DNA from: Aquabacterium sp.
GTDB taxonomy: Bacteria > Pseudomonadota > Gammaproteobacteria > Burkholderiales > Burkholderiaceae_C
Length of the DNA: 64,000 nucleotides
Direction: 5' to 3'
NCBI RefSeq assembly: GCF_016195855.1
Contig: NZ_JACPYU010000016.1
Location: 558,001 to 622,000, forward strand
Shown: positions 35,666-45,312 of the stretch, one piece after another
Numbering within the stretch: the first letter of the stretch is position 1
Layout: each line of letters starts with the position of its first letter
Translations under genes and position numbers: made by a program
The notes under the pieces: generated by a model
The model's database searches: none
Seen by the model: the letters and a program-made list of their open reading frames with translations, nothing else
What the model was told of the DNA's origin: nothing

Positions 35666-37042
35666 ATGCACATCCATATCCTCGGCATTTGCGGCACCTT
35701 CATGGGTGGCGTGGCGGCCCTGGCCCGTGAAGCGGGCCACCGTGTGACCGGCTGTGACGCCGGTGTCTACCCCCCCATGAGCGACCAGCTGCGTGCCCTG
35801 GGCATTGAGTTGATCGAGGGTTATACGGTTGACCAGCTCAAGCTCGAACCCGATCTGTTCGTGATCGGCAACGTGGTCTCGCGCGGCAACCCCTTGATGG
35901 AAGCCATCCTGGATGCCGGCCTGCCCTACACCAGTGGCCCGCAATGGCTGAGCGAAAACGTGCTGCAAGGCCGCCATGTGCTGGCCGTGGCCGGCACGCA
36001 CGGCAAGACCACAACCACGTCCATGCTGACCTGGATCCTGGAGTTCGCAGGCAAGCAGCCGGGCTTCCTGGTGGGGGGCGTGCCACAGAACTTCGGTGTG
36101 TCGGCAAGGCTGGGGGACACCGCTGCCGATACGCGCCCCGCAACGGGCCACCCCTTCGTGATCGAAGCGGACGAGTACGACACCGCGTTTTTCGACAAGC
36201 GCAGCAAGTTCGTGCACTACCGCCCCCGCACGGCCGTACTCAACAACCTGGAGTTCGACCACGCCGACATCTTTGCCGACCTGGCCGCCATCGAAACGCA
36301 GTTCCACCACCTGGTGCGCACGGTGCCCGGCACCGGCCGTCTGGTGGTGAACGCCCGCGAAGAAGCGCTGGAGCGCGTGCTGGCGCGGGGCTGCTGGAGC
36401 GACGTGGCACGCTTTGGTGTGCGCGGTGATGTGCCGGGCTTCCGCGCCCGTGGCGAGCCGCACGCCTTTGATGTATTGAAGGCGGGCGTGCTGGTGGGCC
36501 GCGTGGAATGGGCCCTGCTGGGCGAGCACAACCAGATGAACGCGCTGGCGGCCATTGCGGCGGCCGAGCACGTGGGTGTGACGCCGCAACAGGCCTGCGA
36601 GGCCCTGGGGCAGTTCGCCAATGTGAAGCGCCGGCTGGAGTTGCGTGGCGAAGTCAAGGGCGTGGCCGTCTATGACGACTTCGCGCACCACCCCACGGCC
36701 ATCCGCACGACCGTGGACGGTCTGCGCCGCAAGGTGGGCCCGGCCAGCCGCATCCTGGCGGTGTTCGAGCCACGCTCCAACACCATGAAGCTGGGCACCA
36801 TGAAGGCCCTGCTGCCCTGGTCACTCGAAGAGGCTGACCTGGCCTTTTGCCACAGCGGTGGCCTGGGCTGGGACGCCAACGAGGCGCTGGCTGAAATGGG
36901 TGAGCGCGCCATCGTGTCCGACAACATCGACACGCTGGTGACCAAGGTGGTCAAGGCGGCCAAACCCGGCGACCAGATCCTGTGCATGAGCAACGGGGGC
37001 TTTGGCGGCATCCACGACAAGCTGCTCAAGGCCCTGGGCTGA
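35666..37042 (+). CDS. mpl: Mpl murein peptide ligase (UDP-MurNAc:L-Ala-gamma-D-Glu-meso-Dap ligase)
   Basis: The enzyme recycles cell-wall tripeptide by ligating it to UDP-MurNAc. The 458-residue protein starts HIHILGICGTFMGG, the Mpl-specific nucleotide-binding start. It has the Mur ligase P-loop AGTHGKTTT near residue 112, an EADEYDTAF motif and the LLGEHNQMNALAA segment, followed by the C-terminal Mur domain (YDDFAHHPTAI). ATG at 35666 begins 8 bases after the hemL stop. Length and motifs are complete. Confidence 0.95.
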   Translation: MHIHILGICGTFMGGVAALAREAGHRVTGCDAGVYPPMSDQLRALGIELIEGYTVDQLKLEPDLFVIGNVVSRGNPLMEAILDAGLPYTSGPQWLSENVLQGRHVLAVAGTHGKTTTTSMLTWILEFAGKQPGFLVGGVPQNFGVSARLGDTAADTRPATGHPFVIEADEYDTAFFDKRSKFVHYRPRTAVLNNLEFDHADIFADLAAIETQFHHLVRTVPGTGRLVVNAREEALERVLARGCWSDVARFGVRGDVPGFRARGEPHAFDVLKAGVLVGRVEWALLGEHNQMNALAAIAAAEHVGVTPQQACEALGQFANVKRRLELRGEVKGVAVYDDFAHHPTAIRTTVDGLRRKVGPASRILAVFEPRSNTMKLGTMKALLPWSLEEADLAFCHSGGLGWDANEALAEMGERAIVSDNIDTLVTKVVKAAKPGDQILCMSNGGFGGIHDKLLKALG

Positions 37043-37084
37043 CGCCCTGGCGCTGCTTGCCGGGGCCCTTCGTTCAGGCGATGT

Positions 37085-37897
37085 TCAGGCGATGAATTCT
37101 TCGGCCACGTACATCAACTGAGCGGGGTTGGCGCCCAGGCGGGCCTGAGGTTCAAACAGGTCGACCCGGTCCGTGATCAGCCCGTCCAGGCCAGCCAGCC
37201 ACAAGGTGCTGGCGCGCGAGGCGTCGTTGACGGTGTAGGTCAGCATTTTCAAACCGACGGCGTGGCCCAACTCGATCCGATCGGCGTCGAGCTGGGTCTG
37301 GTTGACCACCAGCGCCTGGCAGCCCAGCGACTGGGCCTGGTCCACGGCGTCACGCACCCATTTGTCCAGCAGCAAGGCGCGGGGCAACTCGGGCTGCGCC
37401 TCCTGTGCAGCGTGCAAGGCGTCCACACTGAAGGAGCTCAGCAAGGGCTTGATCTGGGACTGTGCCCACAGGCGGGCCACATGTTGCGCCACGATGCGGC
37501 CGGTGCGCACTTCTTCACCAGGCGTGGGCTTGATCTCGAGATTGACCATCAGACCCAAGGCCTGCAGCCAGCGCGAGAGCGCCTCCAGGCGCAGCAGCGG
37601 CTCCCCGGCGTAGGTGCGGCCGTGCCAGCTGCCCGCGTCCAGGCGGGACAGCGCGTCCCACTTGAGCACGCCGGCCACGCCCTGGCCATTGGTCGTGCGG
37701 TCCAGCTCGTTGTCGTGCAGGAGGAAGGGCTCACCGTCGGCGCTGAGCTTGACGTCGCACTCGAACATGGCAAAACCATGCTCGGCACCCAGCCTGAACG
37801 CAGCCATGGTGTTTTCGGGCGCCAGCTTGCCCGCACCGCGGTGGGCAATCCAGCATGGATAAGGCCAATGGGCGGCTTGGGGTCCGTATTGGGTCAT
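37085..37897 (-). CDS. ugpQ: Glycerophosphodiester phosphodiesterase (UgpQ-type, cytosolic)
   Basis: The 270-residue TIM-barrel enzyme hydrolyses glycerophosphodiesters to glycerol-3-phosphate and an alcohol. Catalytic motifs are IAHRGAGKLAPENT (with His-Arg and the Glu-Asn metal site), FECDVKLSADG and HDNELDRTTNG. There is no signal peptide, so it acts in the cytosol, like UgpQ and unlike GlpQ. It is convergent with mpl and divergent from the FAD/Fe-S gene; the 237-base gap between the latter two should hold both promoters. Confidence 0.93.
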   Translation of the reverse strand: MTQYGPQAAHWPYPCWIAHRGAGKLAPENTMAAFRLGAEHGFAMFECDVKLSADGEPFLLHDNELDRTTNGQGVAGVLKWDALSRLDAGSWHGRTYAGEPLLRLEALSRWLQALGLMVNLEIKPTPGEEVRTGRIVAQHVARLWAQSQIKPLLSSFSVDALHAAQEAQPELPRALLLDKWVRDAVDQAQSLGCQALVVNQTQLDADRIELGHAVGLKMLTYTVNDASRASTLWLAGLDGLITDRVDLFEPQARLGANPAQLMYVAEEFIA

Positions 37898-38134
37898 GGC
37901 GGGCTCTACTACGCTTTGAATTCTGAACTGCTGCTCAGAATATCGATTTGAGCCAAGGCTAAACCCTTTCAGAAGACCCTGTCGGTTGCCCTTTTCTGCC
38001 CGAGGGCTTGACCTGCTGCGTTAACATCTCGCCTCAGGCGCGAAAACCACCCTCCCCCGCAGTGCCTGGGCGTTATCCCAAACCCCAGGCGAATTGCCCT
38101 TTGTTGAACCGGTTTGTTCGCGTCTGGCGCCTTC

Positions 38135-41100
38135 ATGAACGCACCCATCGAGCTGACCCACATGACCGCCCAGGCCGCCGACGCCCATGCCGACGGCCAG
38201 CCCCGCCTGCGCGAGATTCCCTACAACTACACCTCCTTTTCGGACCGTGAAATCGTCCAGCGTTTGCTGGGCCAGCGTGCCTGGGAGGTGCTCAGCCTGC
38301 TGCGCACCGAGCGCCAGACCGGCCGCTCCGCCCGCATGCTCTACGAAGTGCTGGGCGACATCTGGGTGGTCCAGCGCAACCCCTATCTGCAAGACGACCT
38401 GCTGGACAACCCCAAGCGCCGTGGCCAGTTGATTGACGCCCTGCACCACCGCCTGGGCGAGGTCGACAAGCGTCGCCACCCCGAGGATCAGGCAGGCTCC
38501 GATGGCGCGCGCGACGCGCTGGTTGGTGAGTTGCTGAGCGCCGCGCGCAATGCCGTGGACCGTTTTGCCAAGGCCTTTGACCAGATGGGTGGCCTGCGCG
38601 AGCGCACCAACAAGGTCCTGGGCAAGGTCACCCGGCACGACAACATCAAGTTCGATGGCCTCAGCCGCGTCTCGCACGTGACGGACGCAACCGACTGGCG
38701 CGTGGAATACCCCTTCGTCGTCCTGACACCGGACACCGAAGAGGAAATGGCCGCCCTGGTCAAGGGTTGCGTCGAGCTGGGTTTGACCATCATCCCGCGT
38801 GGGGGTGGCACCGGCTACACCGGCGGCGCAGTGCCCCTGACCTGGAAGAGCGCGGTGATCAACACCGAAAAGCTCGAGGCGATGACCGAAGTCGAGATGG
38901 TGAACCTGCCGGGGCTGGACAAGCCCGTGGCCACCGTCTGGACAGGCGCCGGCGTGGTGACGCAACGCGTGGCCGATGCGGCCGAGCGCGCGGGCTTCGT
39001 GTTCGCCGTGGACCCGACTTCGGCCGAGGCCTCCTGCGTGGGCGGCAACATCGCCATGAACGCCGGTGGCAAGAAGGCCGTGTTGTGGGGCACCGCCCTG
39101 GACAACCTCGCCTCGTGGCGCATGGTCACGCCCAATGCCGAATGGCTGGAAGTGGTGCGCCTGAACCACAACCTGGGCAAGATCCATGATGTCGAAACCG
39201 CCAGTTTCGAGCTGAAGTATTTCCAGGCCGACGGCAAGACCCCGATCCGCACCGAGCGCCTGGACATCCCCGGCCGCACCTTCCGCAAGGAAGGCCTGGG
39301 CAAGGACGTCACCGACAAGTTCCTCGCCGGCCTGCCCGGTGTCCAGAAAGAAGGCTGTGACGGCCTGATCACCAGCGCCCGCTGGGTCGTGCACCGCATG
39401 CCCGGCCACGTGCGCACGGTGTGCCTGGAGTTCTTTGGCAACCCCAAGGAAGGCGTGCCCTCGATCGTCGAGATCAAGGACTTCATGTTCGAGGAGATGA
39501 AGCAGCCTGGTGGCGCCATCCTCGCAGGCCTAGAACACCTGGACGACCGCTACCTGCGCGCCGTGGGTTATGCCACCAAGAGCAAACGCGGCACCCTGCC
39601 CAAGATGGTGCTGATCGGCGACATCGTCGGTGACGACGAAGACCGCGTGGCGCGCGCCGCCAGCGAGGTCATCCGCCTGGCCAATGGCCGCTCGGGCGAA
39701 GGCTTCATCGCCGTCAGCAGCGATGCCCGCAAGAAGTTCTGGGCCGACCGCAAGCGCACCGCCGCCATCGCCAAGCACACCAACGCCTTCAAGGTCAATG
39801 AAGACGTGGTGATCCCGCTGCCGCGCATGGGCGAGTACACGCTGGGCATCGAGCGCATCAACATCGAGCTGAGCCTGCGCAACAAGCTGGCCATTGCCGA
39901 TGCGCTGATCACCTTCGTGCAAGGGGGCAACCTGCCAATCTCTTCGTATCTCGGCAAGGTCGAAGATGCCGAAGAGCTGCCCAGCCCCGAGCAACTGGCC
40001 GAGAAGGTCGGTGCCGCGCTGACCCAGCTGGACAAGGTCCGCGCACGCTGGCAGTTCCTGTACGAGCACATCGACACCCCGCTGAGCACGGTGTCGGACC
40101 AGCTCGTCGCACTGGGCTACGAGCAACACCGCAACGGGACCTACACCCCGGAAGCCGGCGACACGGTCTTCAACCTGCTGCAAACCTGGACGATCCGCGC
40201 CAGCTGGAAGCGCGAGATCCGCGACGAACTGGCCAAGGTCTTCACCGGCACGGCGCTCAGCCCCATCGTGGACGAGCTCAAGCGCATCCACAAGCAGGTG
40301 CTGCGTGGCCGCGTCTGGGTGGCCCTGCACATGCACGCCGGCGACGGCAATGTGCACACCAACCTGCCCGTCAACAGCGACAACTACGAGATGCTGCAGA
40401 CGGCCCATGAAGCCGTGGCCCGCATCATGAAGCTGGCGCGCGCGCTGGACGGCGTCATCTCGGGCGAACACGGCATCGGCATCACCAAGCTGGAGTTCCT
40501 GACCGACGACGAGATCGCCAACTTCACGGCGTACAAGCTCAAGGTCGACCCCGAAGGCCGCTTCAACAAGGGCAAGCTGCTGCGCGGCGCCGCCCTGAAA
40601 GCCCTGGGCGATGACGTGCACGCCGCCGACCTGACCGAGGCCTACACGCCCTCCTTCGGGCTGATGGGCCACGAGTCGCTGATCATGCAGCAGTCGGACA
40701 TCGGCGACATCGCTGCCTCCGTCAAGGACTGCCTGCGCTGCGGCAAGTGCAAGCCCGTGTGCGCCACGCATGTGCCGCGCGCCAACCTGCTCTACAGCCC
40801 GCGCAACAAGATCCTGGCCACCTCGCTGCTGGTCGAAGCCTTCCTGTATGAAGAGCAGACGCGCCGCGGTGTGTCGATCAAGCACTGGGAAGAGTTCGAG
40901 GACGTGGCCGACCACTGCACGGTCTGCCACAAGTGCCTGACACCCTGCCCGGTCAAGATCGACTTCGGCGACGTGTCGATGAACATGCGCAACCTGTTGA
41001 ACAAGCTGGGCAAGAAGAGCTTCCGCCCGGCTGCTGCAGCCGGCATGCTCATGCTCAACACCAACAGCCCGCAGACGATCAAGATCGTGCGCAGCGCCCT

Positions 41101-42142
41101 GGTGGATGTCGCCATGCCGCTGCAGCGCCTGGGCAACGAGGTGCTCAAGCTGGCCGCACGCAAGCAGACCAACGCACCACCGGCATCGGTGGGCACGGCC
41201 TCGCTCAAGGAACAGGTCATCCACTTCATCAACAAGAAGATGCCGGGCGGCCTGCCCAAGAAGACCGCACGCGCCCTGCTGGACATCGAGGACAAGGACT
41301 ACGTCCCCATCATCCGCGACCCCAAGGGCACCACGGCCGATACCGAGGCGGTGTTCTACTTCCCCGGTTGCGGCTCGGAGCGCTTGTTCAGCCAGGTGGG
41401 CCTGGCCACGCAAGCCATGCTGTGGCATGCCGGCGTACAAACCGTGCTGCCACCGGGCTACCTGTGCTGCGGTTACCCGCAACGCGGTGCCGGCCAGTTC
41501 GACACGGCCGAGAAGATGATCACCGACAACCGGGTGCTGTTCCACCGCGTGGCCAACACGCTGAACTACCTGGACATCAAGACGGTGGTCGTGTCCTGCG
41601 GTACCTGCTATGACCAGTTGCAGGGCTACCAGTTCGACAAGATCTTCCCGGGCTGCCGCATCATCGACATCCACGAGTACCTGCTGGAAAAGGGCATCAC
41701 CCTGCAAGGCAAGGGCGCCTTCCTGTACCACGACCCCTGCCACACGCCCATGAAGCTGCAGGACCCGATGAAGACCGTCAAGGCCCTGGTGGGTGACGGC
41801 GTCATCAAGTCCGATCGCTGCTGCGGCGAGGCCGGCACGCTGGCCGTGAGCCGCCCGGATGTGTCCACGCAGATCCGCTTCCGCAAGGAAGAAGAGATCC
41901 GCAAGGGCGAGGCCGAGTTGCGCAGCAAGGGCCTGATCGGCGAGAAGGACAACGTCAAGGTGCTGACCTCGTGTCCCGCTTGCCTGCAGGGCCTGAGCCG
42001 CTACGTGGACGATGCCCAGACCGGCCTGCTGGAAGCCGACTACATCGTGGTCGAGATGGCCAAGCAGATCCTGGGCGAGAACTGGATGCCGGACTATGTG
42101 GCGAAAGCCAACAACGGCGGCATCGAACGCGTGCTGGTCTGA
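38135..42142 (+). CDS. Large FAD-linked D-2-hydroxyacid dehydrogenase fused to a GlcF-like Fe-S module (DUF3683 family)
   Basis: The 1335-residue protein is a fusion. The first 180 or so residues are the DUF3683-type N-terminal domain. Next comes a FAD_binding_4 domain ([16 protein letters not shown] near residue 220, then an [15 protein letters not shown] segment) and a FAD-oxidase C-terminal domain ([15 protein letters not shown], then [13 protein letters not shown]). An Fe-S region holds [11 protein letters not shown] and [11 protein letters not shown], each binding a 4Fe-4S cluster. Two CCG domains follow ([10 protein letters not shown], then a [12 protein letters not shown] segment, and the RCCGEAGTL region). 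It resembles GlcD-GlcF or Dld joined in one chain and would pass electrons from a D-2-hydroxyacid to quinones. The exact substrate is unknown. ATG 38135 was preferred to TTG 38114. Confidence 0.9.
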   Translation: MNAPIELTHMTAQAADAHADGQPRLREIPYNYTSFSDREIVQRLLGQRAWEVLSLLRTERQTGRSARMLYEVLGDIWVVQRNPYLQDDLLDNPKRRGQLIDALHHRLGEVDKRRHPEDQAGSDGARDALVGELLSAARNAVDRFAKAFDQMGGLRERTNKVLGKVTRHDNIKFDGLSRVSHVTDATDWRVEYPFVVLTPDTEEEMAALVKGCVELGLTIIPRGGGTGYTGGAVPLTWKSAVINTEKLEAMTEVEMVNLPGLDKPVATVWTGAGVVTQRVADAAERAGFVFAVDPTSAEASCVGGNIAMNAGGKKAVLWGTALDNLASWRMVTPNAEWLEVVRLNHNLGKIHDVETASFELKYFQADGKTPIRTERLDIPGRTFRKEGLGKDVTDKFLAGLPGVQKEGCDGLITSARWVVHRMPGHVRTVCLEFFGNPKEGVPSIVEIKDFMFEEMKQPGGAILAGLEHLDDRYLRAVGYATKSKRGTLPKMVLIGDIVGDDEDRVARAASEVIRLANGRSGEGFIAVSSDARKKFWADRKRTAAIAKHTNAFKVNEDVVIPLPRMGEYTLGIERINIELSLRNKLAIADALITFVQGGNLPISSYLGKVEDAEELPSPEQLAEKVGAALTQLDKVRARWQFLYEHIDTPLSTVSDQLVALGYEQHRNGTYTPEAGDTVFNLLQTWTIRASWKREIRDELAKVFTGTALSPIVDELKRIHKQVLRGRVWVALHMHAGDGNVHTNLPVNSDNYEMLQTAHEAVARIMKLARALDGVISGEHGIGITKLEFLTDDEIANFTAYKLKVDPEGRFNKGKLLRGAALKALGDDVHAADLTEAYTPSFGLMGHESLIMQQSDIGDIAASVKDCLRCGKCKPVCATHVPRANLLYSPRNKILATSLLVEAFLYEEQTRRGVSIKHWEEFEDVADHCTVCHKCLTPCPVKIDFGDVSMNMRNLLNKLGKKSFRPAAAAGMLMLNTNSPQTIKIVRSALVDVAMPLQRLGNEVLKLAARKQTNAPPASVGTASLKEQVIHFINKKMPGGLPKKTARALLDIEDKDYVPIIRDPKGTTADTEAVFYFPGCGSERLFSQVGLATQAMLWHAGVQTVLPPGYLCCGYPQRGAGQFDTAEKMITDNRVLFHRVANTLNYLDIKTVVVSCGTCYDQLQGYQFDKIFPGCRIIDIHEYLLEKGITLQGKGAFLYHDPCHTPMKLQDPMKTVKALVGDGVIKSDRCCGEAGTLAVSRPDVSTQIRFRKEEEIRKGEAELRSKGLIGEKDNVKVLTSCPACLQGLSRYVDDAQTGLLEADYIVVEMAKQILGENWMPDYVAKANNGGIERVLV

Positions 42143-42144
42143 TC

Positions 42145-42591
42145 ATGGGGCAGCTTGATACTTCCCGCGTGGTGGGCTGCGAGTTGTGCACCCAGGACGG
42201 CGGTGTGCTGATCCTGCGCACCGACAAACTGCGTGTGATCCGTGCGCTGGACGAGGATCACCCCGCCTTCTACCGCGTGATCTGGAACGACCACGTGGCC
42301 GAGTGGACCGACCTCGTCCCCGAGGACCGCAGCCACATCATGCAGACCGTGGCCAAGGTGGAAACCGTGCTGCGTGAGGCGCTCGCCCCCACCAAGATCA
42401 ACCTGGCCTCGCTGGGCAATGTGGTGCCGCACCTGCACTGGCACGTGATCGCCCGCTTCGAATGGGATGCCCGCTGGCCCGCGCCGGTGTGGGCGCCCAA
42501 GCAGCGTGAGGTGGACGACGCCAGCAAACGCCTGGCCCTGCCGCTGCCCCAGCTCGACGCCCTCATTGCCAGCGCCCTCCAGGCGCGCTGA
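42145..42591 (+). CDS. HIT family nucleotide-binding hydrolase
   Basis: The 148-residue protein carries the histidine triad as HLHWHVIAR near residue 100 (HxHxH), which binds and hydrolyses nucleotide alpha-phosphates. A CELC pair at residues 12-15 is typical of this Burkholderiales subgroup. It starts 2 bases after the preceding FAD/Fe-S gene, so they form one operon. The natural substrate is not known. Confidence 0.92.
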   Translation: MGQLDTSRVVGCELCTQDGGVLILRTDKLRVIRALDEDHPAFYRVIWNDHVAEWTDLVPEDRSHIMQTVAKVETVLREALAPTKINLASLGNVVPHLHWHVIARFEWDARWPAPVWAPKQREVDDASKRLALPLPQLDALIASALQAR

Positions 42592-42597
42592 ATTCAG

Positions 42598-43260
42598 TCA
42601 GCCGCCTTTGGCCGGCTCGGTGCCCGCAGCCCCCGCATCGCCGCTCTGGCGTCGGGCCAGTTGCCGCTCCATGCGCACATAGTGGCTCACCATGTGGGCC
42701 AGCCCGTCCACCAGCTCGTCATAGGAAATGGGCGGGTTCGGGTCCGACATGTGCCGGATCACGGTGAACATCCCCGCGTTGACGAAGATGTAGCTCATGG
42801 CGGCAAAGCGCTGCATCCCGGCGTATTGCGGGTTGTGCAGCAGGTACTGCACGATGATGTCACCCAATGATCGGGACACATCGGTGAGGTCAAAACGGAA
42901 ATCCGCGTTGAACACCTCGCGGGCGTACTTCAGGTAGCGGTGCTCATCCCGCAGCAACAGGGCCTGGACGTCATACAGGATGAGCGGGATGGCCTCCGTC
43001 AAGGGCATGCGCACGATGCGCGGCGTCAGGGGCTGCAGCACGCCAATCAGGTCCCGCACGAAACGATCCCGCATGGCCTCGTAGATCGCTTCCTTGTTCT
43101 TGAAATACTCGTACAGGGAGCCCACGCTGACGCCGGCGATCTCGGCGATGTGGGTGGTGGTCGTGCCCGCCAGCCCGTGGCGGCCCAGGCTGATGTAGCC
43201 CGCATCCAGGATGGCTTCGACGGTGGATTTGGCGCGTTGCTGCCTGGGAATACGTTGCAT
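42598..43260 (-). CDS. TetR-family transcriptional regulator
   Basis: The 220-residue protein has a TetR DNA-binding head at residues 10-55: TVEAILDAGYISLGRHG, then IAEIAGVSVGSLYEYFKNKEAI as the helix-turn-helix. The C-terminal ligand domain is of the AcrR/LmrA_YxaF-like type. ATG at 43260 was chosen because the longer frame to 43407 has no TetR sequence. It is divergent from the ferritin-like hydrolase at 43386 and probably regulates that gene; the 125-base gap is the likely operator region. An inducer cannot be guessed. Confidence 0.88.
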   Translation of the reverse strand: MQRIPRQQRAKSTVEAILDAGYISLGRHGLAGTTTTHIAEIAGVSVGSLYEYFKNKEAIYEAMRDRFVRDLIGVLQPLTPRIVRMPLTEAIPLILYDVQALLLRDEHRYLKYAREVFNADFRFDLTDVSRSLGDIIVQYLLHNPQYAGMQRFAAMSYIFVNAGMFTVIRHMSDPNPPISYDELVDGLAHMVSHYVRMERQLARRQSGDAGAAGTEPAKGG

Positions 43261-43385
43261 GGGCGAAGACCTGAGGCCGAAATGCAGAGATCCGAATTGA
43301 ATCCGAATAAACATTCGGAACAAACTGGCGCTGATTATCGTGCACGTCAACCGGGCGTGCCGCATCCACCTCTGGAGACACCTGC

Positions 43386-44273
43386 ATGTCCGACACCGCC
43401 GCGCCACGCGCGCTCACCGGCGCCCAAGTGGGCATCCCCCCCCGTCACATCGATTTCCGCTTCTCGCGAGACAGCCAGCGCCATTTCTTCTACGACAACA
43501 ACCCGCTGGCCAGCCTGATGTTTGTCGTCTTCTCCGGCATCTTCCCGCCGGGTGAGCGCTTCTTCATGGAGTCGGTGCGTCACTTCCGCGATCGCATCAC
43601 GGACCCGGTGCTCAAGGCACAGGTATCGGGCTTCATGGGCCAGGAGGCGCTGCACGGCCGCGAGCACGAGCGCCTCAACGAGCTGTTTCGCGAGCGCGGG
43701 CTGGATGTCGATCTGCCTGCGCGCTACGTCCGCTTCGGGCTGCGCCAGCTGGAGCGCTTCTCGCCCCGCTTGCAACTGGCCTGCACGACCATGATGGAGC
43801 ACTTCACCGCCCACCTGGCCGAGCAATGGCTGACCGACAAGGCGCTGGCCGCGTCGTCAGACCCCGAGATGCTCAAGCTCTGGTACTGGCATGCGCTGGA
43901 GGAGCTGGAGCACAAATCGGTGGCTTACGACGTCTTCGAGCTCATCGGCGGCACGCAACGCGAGCGCAAGCAGGCCGGGTGGCTGGTTGGCATCTTCGTG
44001 ATGCTGCCGGTCGTCGCCAGTTGGCTGCGACTGCTGATCAAGGAGGGGCAGCTGTTCAATCTGGCGGAGAACCGCCGGGGCCTGCGCGCCTTGTTCGGGC
44101 ATGGCGCCTTGATCAGCCAGGTGCTTCGCCACATGCCCAAGTTCTGGCGCCGCAGATTCCACCCCCGACAGCAGCAGACCCAGGCGCTGGAAGAGGCCTG
44201 GCGCGCCCGGCTGTTTGGCCCCGCGGGTGAACTCAGCGATGTCTACCGCAACCCCGGCAAGGCCGTCGGCTGA
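43386..44273 (+). CDS. Predicted metal-dependent hydrolase (PF10118-type, ferritin-like)
   Basis: The 295-residue helical protein contains paired metal-ligand motifs seen in this family: FMGQEALHGREHERLNE (E, H and E-H), and WHALEELEHKSVAYDVFE (E..EH) about 75 residues later. This makes a di-iron-like site. A hydrophobic helix follows (WLVGIFVMLPVVASWLRLL), suggesting membrane contact. The name metal-dependent hydrolase is the family label; the reaction is not established. It is preceded by a divergent TetR gene that may control it. Confidence 0.85.
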   Translation: MSDTAAPRALTGAQVGIPPRHIDFRFSRDSQRHFFYDNNPLASLMFVVFSGIFPPGERFFMESVRHFRDRITDPVLKAQVSGFMGQEALHGREHERLNELFRERGLDVDLPARYVRFGLRQLERFSPRLQLACTTMMEHFTAHLAEQWLTDKALAASSDPEMLKLWYWHALEELEHKSVAYDVFELIGGTQRERKQAGWLVGIFVMLPVVASWLRLLIKEGQLFNLAENRRGLRALFGHGALISQVLRHMPKFWRRRFHPRQQQTQALEEAWRARLFGPAGELSDVYRNPGKAVG

Positions 44274-44283
44274 AAGGGGGCCC

Positions 44284-44315
44284 ACCAAAAGCAAACGGGC
44301 CTTTGAGGGCCCGTT
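44284..44315 (-). terminator. Terminator between the hydrolase gene and the che operon
   Basis: A perfect AACGGGCC/GGCCCGTT stem (44294-44315) with a short loop lies between two convergent genes. On the minus strand it is followed by TTGCTTTTGG, so it mainly ends the chemotaxis operon, and may also stop the plus-strand transcript. Confidence 0.8.
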
Positions 44316-44339
44316 GTGTCGTCTCGGCTTAGCCGCACA

Positions 44340-44798
44340 TCACTTGTAGATGCCGCCGCACACCACGGTCTCATCGAGCTTTTCGCAGTACATGCTCTTG
44401 GGCTCGATCTTCTTGGTCTCGGGGTTGGTGAACTTGTAGTCCTGCCAGAAGGTGCCATGGGTCTTGGCCATGTCGACACGCTCCTTCACGAAGGCCTTGC
44501 CGTCGATGTCCTTGAGCTCGATGAGGTTCTTGCCCACCATCTTGGCGTTGGCGCCGTGTGCGCGCACCACGCCATCCAGCCCGTAGACCACCAGATACAG
44601 GTCATGCTGGTGCCAGGTGGTATTGGCCTTGTCGCCAAACTCGGCATAGGTCTTGTCTGCGCCGGCCGACTTGATGGTGGACACGCCTTTTTTCACCATG
44701 GCCACGGCATCTTCCTTGGTGGCCCCACCCTCGGCAGCCCAGACCGAGCCGGTCACAACAGACAGTGCCAGGGCCATTACGCCAAACAGTTTGTTCAT
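44340..44798 (-). CDS. Secreted single-Cache-domain protein of the che operon
   Basis: A signal peptide (residues 1-22, ending VWA) leads a single sCache_2-type domain. Its family marks are DAVAMVKKGVSTIKSAG, LYLVVYGLDGVVRAHG and the HGTFWQDYKFTNP strand. Cache domains bind small ligands, normally as the outer part of receptors. Here the domain stands alone, with no membrane segment or signalling part (152 residues). It sits 18 bases downstream of cheW, as the last gene of the che operon before a terminator. It may be a soluble periplasmic ligand-binding protein that acts through a receptor encoded elsewhere. ATG 44798 has a GGAGATGAC-type site; the open frame to 44819 is less likely. Confidence 0.85.
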   Translation of the reverse strand: MNKLFGVMALALSVVTGSVWAAEGGATKEDAVAMVKKGVSTIKSAGADKTYAEFGDKANTTWHQHDLYLVVYGLDGVVRAHGANAKMVGKNLIELKDIDGKAFVKERVDMAKTHGTFWQDYKFTNPETKKIEPKSMYCEKLDETVVCGGIYK

Positions 44799-44815
44799 GA
44801 TGTCATCTCCTGTTT

Positions 44816-45292
44816 TCAATCAACAAGACCCATGTCCTGGCTCATCAGCATGCTTTCAATGTCCAGCAGGATGACCATGCGTTCCCCAACCTGAGCCAGC
44901 CCACGGATGTAGGTGGCCTCGATGGCCGAGGTCATTTCTGGCGCGGGGCGCATGGCCTCGGCCGGGATTTCCATCACGTCGCTCACCGAGTCCACCACCA
45001 CACCGATGGTGCGTTGACCAATGTGCAGGATGATCGACACGGTGAAGGCGTTGTACTCCGCAGAGGAGCAGCCAAAGCGCATACGCAGGTCGACGATAGG
45101 GACAATCGTGCCGCGCAAGTTGACCACACCCTTGAGGAAATGCGGTGCGTTGGCAATGCGCGTGGGGTTCTCATAACCACGGATTTCCTGCACCTTCAGG
45201 ATGTCGATGCCGTACTCTTCATCGCCCAGGCGGAAGGTCAGGTACTCGCGTGCCAGGTCGGCCTGCACGTCCAGTTTTTCCATCATGCCCAT
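44816..45292 (-). CDS. cheW: CheW chemotaxis adaptor
   Basis: The 158-residue CheW couples receptors to CheA. All CheW features are present: YLTFRLGDEEYGIDILKV, FLKGVVNLRGTIVPIVDLR and the VVVDSVSDVMEIP strand. It is 20 bases downstream of cheA. The next gene encodes a secreted Cache protein rather than the more usual MCP. Confidence 0.96.
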   Translation of the reverse strand: MGMMEKLDVQADLAREYLTFRLGDEEYGIDILKVQEIRGYENPTRIANAPHFLKGVVNLRGTIVPIVDLRMRFGCSSAEYNAFTVSIILHIGQRTIGVVVDSVSDVMEIPAEAMRPAPEMTSAIEATYIRGLAQVGERMVILLDIESMLMSQDMGLVD

Positions 45293-45312
45293 TGCATGGT
45301 CTCCTGTTGAAC

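Noticed and set aside
39530..41743. A 737-codon open frame on the minus strand opposite the FAD/Fe-S gene, and similar long frames opposite chpA (23082-25451, 27375-29525) and cheA (45145-47430)
   Set aside because: They mirror genes with strong domain matches. Their proteins are rich in His, Gln, Arg and Val with no recognisable domain, which is typical of antisense frames in GC-rich DNA.
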